From Xanthomonas albilineans (GTDB lineage Bacteria; Pseudomonadota; Gammaproteobacteria; Xanthomonadales; Xanthomonadaceae), in assembly GCF_002939705.1 (NCBI RefSeq), contig NZ_MDCB01000003.1, positions 1-64,000 of the forward strand: a stretch of DNA of 64,000 nucleotides. Reading direction: 5' to 3'. A model generated the notes under the pieces. The model saw only the letters and a list, made by a program, of their open reading frames with translations. It searched no databases and was not told where the DNA came from. The stretch's first letter is position 1. The number at the start of each line of letters is the position of its first letter. The position numbers and the translations under genes were made by a program. Positions 59,275 to 64,000 of the stretch are shown here, one piece after another.

Positions 59275-60636
59275 TTAGGAGTGTAGCGCCGGGTTGGCGG
59301 TGAGCTGGCGCAAGCGAACATCGATGGCGCGGGCCGCTTGCTGCGGTGAGAGGAGCGTACCGGCAGATTCCGCCGCCCGTTGGCCGAGTTTCTGTGCTCG
59401 AACAGGATCATCGGCGAGCATTTGCATGAACGCGGCGGCCTCTTCCACGTTGGGCTCGGCCCAGACATCTCCATGTTCGTGTGGATACTCGCCCTCGCGC
59501 ACAGGCACCAACCGATATCCCACCAGCATGGCGTTACCAGTCTCCATGAAGTCCAGGTTTCCCGACCAGGCTGTCGCAATGACCGGCTTGCCCATCGCCA
59601 TGCATTCCGCCAACCCCAAACCGAAGCCCTCCGCCCGATGCAGCGAGACATAAGCATCGCAGCAGCGTTGCAAGGCATGAACATGAGCGCGATCAATCAC
59701 CTCGTCGCGTACGACAATGCGCGGATCGGTGGCTACCTCGTTGAGCAGGCGACGAAACCAATCTTGGTACCGATGCCCATTGCTGGATTTCACCAACAAC
59801 CGCACATCGTCGCGCCCCTTTGGGAAAGCACGCTTGAACGCCGCGATCGCGGCATAGGGATTTTTGCGCTCGACCCAAGAATTAAAGTCGAAGGTTATCA
59901 GAAAGATAAACTTATCTTCTTCGAGTCCAAAATCTGTGCGTTGCAGGCCGCTGTCGCCAATGGCTGAAAGTGGCTGCGGCACGCGCAAGATCGGCTTGTC
60001 AGTGACCATGGAGAATGCGTTTTCAATGAAGCGTGTGGCGACCATGATTTCGTCGACCAAGGCAATGGCGGGAAGCCATGCGCTGGGGACGCGCTCAAGT
60101 TCCCAGAACCAGCAAGCGATCAGATGTTTTCCTGCGAGACGCTCGACGCCCACGAGCTCGAGCGCCGACTTCAGATAATCGGGATTGACAAAAATAATGC
60201 TGACCGGATAGGGCAGATCATCGCCAATCCAAGCATCCAGGCTATGGTCATCCCAACCGTGCGGCAGACCGAGGTCGATATCGAACAATCGCACTGGTAC
60301 CGCAGCCTCGATCAGCGCACGTGCGTACATGCGCAGGCTCTCACCCAGGCCGAACTGTCCGCGTACATAGCCAAGAATATTGACTCCTGGACCGACAGTC
60401 GCTTGCATCGGCGCGACTGGGCCAGCGACAGCCAAGGGCGACGACCTATCCCATGCAGGCGTACGCGCGAAGCGCACACTTTCGGCAGACGACGCTGACA
60501 GCAGCCGAGCTGCACCCACGCGCCAGGAAAGAGGCAACTTCCGATACAGCACGCCCAGCCCGCTGCGCTGCCTGATCCAAGCAGACAGATTGAGCAAAAA
60601 CAGACCCTTCGGCCCGCGCCGGCGAAGGTCGTTCAC
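59275..60636 (-). CDS. GT4-family glycosyltransferase
   Basis: 453 residues. The C-terminal half holds the retaining GT-B motif VSLHRAEGFGLGLAECMAMG, with GNLDFM following; the N-terminal 80 residues are a less conserved extension. First gene of the minus-strand O-antigen operon, 25 bases after metB and so possibly cotranscribed with it. Likely adds an early or a rhamnose residue; the sugar cannot be deduced. Confidence 0.88.
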   Translation of the reverse strand: MNDLRRRGPKGLFLLNLSAWIRQRSGLGVLYRKLPLSWRVGAARLLSASSAESVRFARTPAWDRSSPLAVAGPVAPMQATVGPGVNILGYVRGQFGLGESLRMYARALIEAAVPVRLFDIDLGLPHGWDDHSLDAWIGDDLPYPVSIIFVNPDYLKSALELVGVERLAGKHLIACWFWELERVPSAWLPAIALVDEIMVATRFIENAFSMVTDKPILRVPQPLSAIGDSGLQRTDFGLEEDKFIFLITFDFNSWVERKNPYAAIAAFKRAFPKGRDDVRLLVKSSNGHRYQDWFRRLLNEVATDPRIVVRDEVIDRAHVHALQRCCDAYVSLHRAEGFGLGLAECMAMGKPVIATAWSGNLDFMETGNAMLVGYRLVPVREGEYPHEHGDVWAEPNVEEAAAFMQMLADDPVRAQKLGQRAAESAGTLLSPQQAARAIDVRLRQLTANPALHS

Positions 60637-60661
60637 CGGCAGGACTCCAGCCGCGGCTCGA

Positions 60662-61846
60662 TCATGTCAGAGCACGCTCCAGGTCTTGCTGCAAATCCCC
60701 CACCTCCTCCACCCCCACACTCAACCGCACCAGCGCATCGCTGATGCCGAGCTGTTGGCGACGCTGCGCCGGCACCGAAGCATGGGTCATCACCGCTGGG
60801 TGGTTGACCAGGCTTTCGACGCCGCCCAGGGATTCGGCCAGGGTAAATAGGTGGGTCCGTTCGCAGAAGCGCTTGGCCGCCGCGAAACCGCCCTTGAGCA
60901 GGATCGAGACGATGCCGCCGTAGCCGGCCATCTGCCGGCTCGCCAGGGCGTGCTGCGGATGCGACGCCAGACCCGGGTAAATCACCTGCTCCACCGCCGG
61001 ATGCGCTTGCAGCCACTGCGCCAGCGCCAGGGCGTTGTCGCAGTGCGCGCGCATGCGCAGCGGCAACGTCTTGAGCCCGCGCAACGCCAGGAAGCTGTCG
61101 AACGGCCCCTGCACGCCGCCCACCGAGTTCTGCAGGAACGCCAGTCGCTCGGCCAGATCGGCGTTGTCGCCGACCACGGCGATGCCACCCACCATGTCGG
61201 AATGGCCGTTGAGGTATTTGGTCGCCGAATGCACCACGATGTCCGCACCCAAGGCGAGCGGGCGCTGCAGCATCGGCGAGGCGAAGGTGTTGTCGACCAC
61301 CACCAACAGACCATGCTTGCGCGCGATCGCGGCGATCGCGGCGATATCGACGATCTTCAGCATCGGATTCGTCGGCGTCTCGATCCACACCATCTTCGTG
61401 GACGGGGTGATCGCCACCGCGAACGCGGCCGGGTCGGTCAGGTCGACGAAGCTGAACTCCAGCGCGGCGGTGCGCTTGCGCACGCGCTCGAACAAGCGGT
61501 AGCTGCCACCATACAAATCGTCCATCGCCACCACGTGGCTGCCGCTATCGAGCAATTCCATCACCGTGGCGGTGGCGGCCATCCCGGAAGCGAAGGCGAA
61601 GCCACGGCTGCCGCCTTCCAGTGCCGCGACACAGCGCTCGTAGGCGAACCGGGTCGGGTTGTGAGTACGCGAATACTCGAACCCCTGGTGCTCGCCCGGG
61701 CTGGACTGGGCATAGGTGGAGGTGGCGTAAATCGGCGGCATCACCGCGCCAGTGGACGGGTCCGGAGACTGACCGCCATGGATGGCAAGTGTCGCCAGCG
61801 CCAGCGCGGGGCTGGCGTCATGGGGGTTCGACGTGTGATCCGTCAT
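60662..61846 (-). CDS. metB: Cystathionine gamma-synthase/lyase-type PLP enzyme
   Basis: 394 residues, Cys/Met-metabolism PLP family. The pyridoxal Lys is in VHSATKYLNGHSDMVGG; substrate-site segments are YSRTHNPTRFAYE, DDLYGGSYRLFERV and ESLGGVESLVNHPA. It is either a gamma-synthase (methionine route) or a gamma-lyase (reverse trans-sulfuration); the adjacent cbs favours the latter route as well. In Xanthomonas this gene is named metB and marks the other border of the LPS locus. The start is 57 bases inside the longest frame. Confidence 0.9.
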   Translation of the reverse strand: MTDHTSNPHDASPALALATLAIHGGQSPDPSTGAVMPPIYATSTYAQSSPGEHQGFEYSRTHNPTRFAYERCVAALEGGSRGFAFASGMAATATVMELLDSGSHVVAMDDLYGGSYRLFERVRKRTAALEFSFVDLTDPAAFAVAITPSTKMVWIETPTNPMLKIVDIAAIAAIARKHGLLVVVDNTFASPMLQRPLALGADIVVHSATKYLNGHSDMVGGIAVVGDNADLAERLAFLQNSVGGVQGPFDSFLALRGLKTLPLRMRAHCDNALALAQWLQAHPAVEQVIYPGLASHPQHALASRQMAGYGGIVSILLKGGFAAAKRFCERTHLFTLAESLGGVESLVNHPAVMTHASVPAQRRQQLGISDALVRLSVGVEEVGDLQQDLERALT

Positions 61847-61918
61847 GAAGGGTTCCGGAAAATAAGGGGCGTGATGGTAGCAGGAAGGTCTGAATGTCCT
61901 CATGCCGCAGAAGCCGCA

Positions 61919-61946
61919 CCGCCGCGTGTGTCACTGCACGCGGCGG
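61919..61946 (-). terminator. Hairpin at the 3' end of cbs
   Basis: Ten-base arms CCGCCGCGTG and CACGCGGCGG with an 8-base loop span the cbs stop codon. No T tract follows on the minus strand, so termination would be incomplete, or the element stabilises the mRNA end. Confidence 0.4.
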
Positions 61947-63301
61947 CGCAGGTAGTTGAGCAGATCGATGCGGGTGATGAGGCCGAGGAAGGCGCCGTCG
62001 TTCATAACGATGGCGACCTGACCGCGGTCGAACACGGGCAGCAAGGCTTCGATTGGCGATTTGACATCGAGCCTGTCGAGCTTGCTGACCATGGCCGTGG
62101 ACACCGGATCGCGGAACCGCGCCTCGTCGCCGTACACGTGCAACAGGACATCGCTTTCATCGACGATTCCCACCAACTGGCTGCCCTCCATCACCGGCAA
62201 CTGCGACACATCGTACAGCTTCATGCGTTGGTAGGCCGTGGTCAGCAGGTCGACCGGGGCGACCACCACGGTGTCGCGTTGGCTGTACGGGCGCAGGATC
62301 AGATCGCGCAGATCGCCATACTGTGGACGCTCCAAGAAACCGTTGTCCAGCATCCAATAGTCGTTGTACATCTTCGACAGGTACTTGTTGCCGGTGTCGC
62401 AAACGAACACCAGCACGCGCTTCGGCTCGCTCTGCGCGCGACAATATTTCAGCGCCGCGGCCAACAAGGTGCCGGTAGAGGAGCCACCGAGGATGCCCTC
62501 CTTGGCCAGCAGTTCGCGCGCGGTGTGGAAGCTTTCCGCATCGCTGATCGAATACGCCTTCTTGACCCGGCTGAAATCGGAAATCTCCGGCAGGAAGTCC
62601 TCGCCGATCCCCTCCACCAGCCAGGTAGCGGATTTCTCGCTCAGCGTGCCCTGCTCGATGTACTCGGTCAGGATCGATCCGACCGGGTCGGCCAGCACCA
62701 GTTCGGTCTGCGGCGAGGCGGCGGCGAAGGCGCGGGAAAGCCCGGTCACCGTACCGGAACTGCCGCAACCGAACACGATCGCATCCAGCCGTCCGTCCAT
62801 CTGCCGCAGGATCTCAGGGCCGGTGCCGAATTCGTGGGCAGCCGGGTTGTCGGGGTTGCCGAACTGATTGATGAAATAGGCGTTGGGGGTTTCGGCAGCG
62901 ATGCGCGCGGCCAGATCCTGGTAGTACTCGGGGTGGCCCTTGGCGACGTCGGAGCGGGTCAGCACCACCTCGGCCCCCATTGCCTTGAGGTTGAAGATCT
63001 TTTCCCGGCTCATTTTGTCCGGCACCACCAGGATGAGCTTGTAGCCCTTTTGCTGCGCAACCAGAGCCAGGCCGATGCCGGTGTTGCCCGCAGTTCCCTC
63101 GACCAGCACCGCGCCAGGACGCAGATCGCCACGACGCTCGGCCGCTTCGATCATGGATAGGCCGATACGGTCCTTGATCGAACCGCCAGGATTGGCGCTT
63201 TCCAGCTTCAAATACAGCTCGCACACTCCGGTATCGAGCTTGCTGGCCTTGACGATCGGAGTATCGCCAATCAGGTCGAGGACGGAGGAATGAATGGCCA
63301 T
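61931..63301 (-). CDS. cbs: Cystathionine beta-synthase
   Basis: 456 residues. Fold-type II PLP enzyme with the PLP Lys in NPGGSIKDRIG and phosphate-binding loop EGTAGNTGIG (about 70-80), then a C-terminal pair of CBS domains (about 340-456; VDLLTTAYQRMKLYDVSQLPV and later). It joins homocysteine with serine; the CBS pair may sense AdoMet. With metB it forms a reverse trans-sulfuration unit. Start at 63301 (MAIHSSVLDLIGDTP) fits the family; the frame is open upstream. Confidence 0.93.
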   Translation of the reverse strand: MAIHSSVLDLIGDTPIVKASKLDTGVCELYLKLESANPGGSIKDRIGLSMIEAAERRGDLRPGAVLVEGTAGNTGIGLALVAQQKGYKLILVVPDKMSREKIFNLKAMGAEVVLTRSDVAKGHPEYYQDLAARIAAETPNAYFINQFGNPDNPAAHEFGTGPEILRQMDGRLDAIVFGCGSSGTVTGLSRAFAAASPQTELVLADPVGSILTEYIEQGTLSEKSATWLVEGIGEDFLPEISDFSRVKKAYSISDAESFHTARELLAKEGILGGSSTGTLLAAALKYCRAQSEPKRVLVFVCDTGNKYLSKMYNDYWMLDNGFLERPQYGDLRDLILRPYSQRDTVVVAPVDLLTTAYQRMKLYDVSQLPVMEGSQLVGIVDESDVLLHVYGDEARFRDPVSTAMVSKLDRLDVKSPIEALLPVFDRGQVAIVMNDGAFLGLITRIDLLNYLRRRVQ

Positions 63302-63480
63302 CGAATTCGGAGACGTCGCACCGCGATGGCGACTGGAACGCTGATTATCCGCGTTCGGACACCGAAAGTGAGAAAAAAGACGAAAAAACCGTACTCCCGG
63401 CTTCAATCGAGATGACGCGGACGGTGGCAGGCCGACGAGGAGGCCTGCCACCGCCCGCGACAATGGAACCTGTCAGGGGT

Positions 63481-63699
63481 TCAGTGCGGCTTCTGCTCGT
63501 AGAGGCGCAGCAGCTTTTGCTTGGCCACGAGCTTTTCCCGCTTCATCTGGGCCAAGGTGACATCGTCGATCGGCAGCACGCCGAGTTCGGCGTCCATACA
63601 CTTCTTATCTAAGGTTTTATGGCGCTGGTAAAGCTGCTTGAATTCCGGATCGGACTTGATCAACTCGTCGATTTCGGTCTGCGGTTGCCCTTCGAACAT
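63481..63699 (-). CDS. Small DUF465 (YdcH-type) protein
   Basis: 72 residues, almost entirely helical and charged: DELIKSDPEFKQLYQRHKTLDKKC and LAQMKREKLVAKQKLLRL are the DUF465 signature. Function unknown in the family. The start has a perfect AAGGAGG 6-8 bases upstream. It lies only 22 bases after a T-ended hairpin, an odd arrangement for an active gene (see the terminator entry). Confidence 0.88.
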   Translation of the reverse strand: MFEGQPQTEIDELIKSDPEFKQLYQRHKTLDKKCMDAELGVLPIDDVTLAQMKREKLVAKQKLLRLYEQKPH

Positions 63700-64000
63700 A
63701 GGAATTGCCTCCTTCAACTGAAAAACAGGAACGCCCCGGCCATGACGGCACGGGGCGTTGCCTGGGAGCGGAAGCGCTATAGACCGACAGCAGGCCCACC
63801 ACAACGCCCGGGACCATGACCCCGGCGACGCCATCCTGCGGTGCGTGTAACTGCGTCATCGGCTCGGCTCTCCGTTTGGAACCAGGCAGCCGAACGCCGC
63901 CTGGAACACCGACCCTACGCCTCTCAGCCGCCGCCGACAAGAGCGGTCGACGCAGGGCGCCAATTCAGTTGTTCAACACTCAGGCCCAGGGAAAAAACCC
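63700..64000 (-). other. Hairpin-rich leader or intergenic stretch upstream of the DUF465 gene
   Basis: About 300 bases with no convincing gene. On the minus strand it contains the hairpin at 63721-63759 and a second stem (CCGGG...CCCGG, around 63810-63828). A small open frame from ATG 63859 has a GGAG but runs through the hairpin and into the DUF465 gene in another frame, and is probably not a gene. Confidence 0.4.
63721..63759 (-). terminator. Rho-independent terminator or attenuator ahead of the DUF465 gene
   Basis: Stem AACGCCCCG / CGGGGCGTT (63730-63738, 63751-63759) with an additional inner GCC/GGC pairing. On the minus strand it is followed by CCTGTTTTT. It ends only about 20 bases before the DUF465 start codon, so it either terminates an upstream transcript with the DUF465 promoter overlapping it, or acts as an attenuator. 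Confidence 0.7.

Noticed and set aside
60851-63160. 769-codon open frame on the plus strand opposite metB and cbs
   Set aside because: It lies antisense to two well-conserved enzymes and its translation is low-complexity His/Arg/Gly/Gln-rich, as expected from the complement of GC-rich codons.
63617-63859. Small minus-strand frame starting MTQLHAPQDGVAGVM
   Set aside because: It has a possible GGAG, but crosses the terminator-like hairpin and ends inside the DUF465 gene in another frame; no family resemblance, so it was not called as a gene.

Overview
The window is high-GC bacterial chromosome that I assign to Xanthomonas or a very close member of the Lysobacteraceae. The main reason is synteny: an O-antigen locus bounded by etfB-etfA on one side and metB-cbs on the other is the classic Xanthomonas LPS locus. 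It is preceded by rmlBACD and xanAB and by the purL, dsbC, xerD, lptGF, pepA-holC-valS block. The species cannot be named from sequence alone.

Layout. 1-1247: N-terminal part of a YadA-type trimeric autotransporter on the minus strand, with a long G-rich leader. 1945-12996: housekeeping genes (purL, dsbC, xerD, an RDD membrane protein, the LPS exporter permeases lptG/lptF, pepA, holC). 13102-20607: valS, a frameshifted methyltransferase remnant, a tightly overlapping rimI-holD-pssA operon and proS. 20893-28834: an H-NS-like nucleoid protein with a strong promoter, a ThrE-type exporter, a four-gene Mla/MCE lipid transporter, an AlkB-type dioxygenase and ETF-ubiquinone oxidoreductase. 28842-38751: a WbsX/RgpF-type rhamnan protein, the scoAB CoA-transferase, and the sugar-nucleotide genes xanA-xanB and rmlB-A-C-D. 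38988-40675: etfB-etfA.

40695-60636 is the LPS/O-antigen region, in two parts that face each other. The plus-strand part (40695-51220) contains a UbiA prenyltransferase fused to a HAD phosphatase, a DprE1-like oxidase and a DprE2-like reductase. These are the enzymes needed to make polyprenyl-phospho-D-arabinofuranose. They are followed by an unassigned SDR/FAD enzyme pair, a GtrA-type flippase, a GT-C-like membrane protein and an OafA-type acyltransferase. The minus-strand part (51454-60636) is an ABC-transporter-dependent O-antigen operon: a GT4 glycosyltransferase, wzm, wzt, a coiled-coil methyltransferase, rmd and gmd (GDP-D-rhamnose), and a large two-domain glycosyltransferase. Where the two parts meet there is a scar of two different insertion-sequence fragments, and the plus-strand end is visibly lower in GC, so this junction looks like recently assembled DNA.

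Working model: rmd/gmd and rmlABCD supply D- and L-rhamnose, cytoplasmic GT4 enzymes build a rhamnan chain, the methyltransferase may cap it, and Wzm/Wzt exports it. Periplasmic D-arabinofuranose (and acyl) decoration would then be added by the lipid-linked module. 60662-63699: metB, cbs and a small DUF465 protein behind a hairpin-rich leader. No tRNA, rRNA or CRISPR array was seen.
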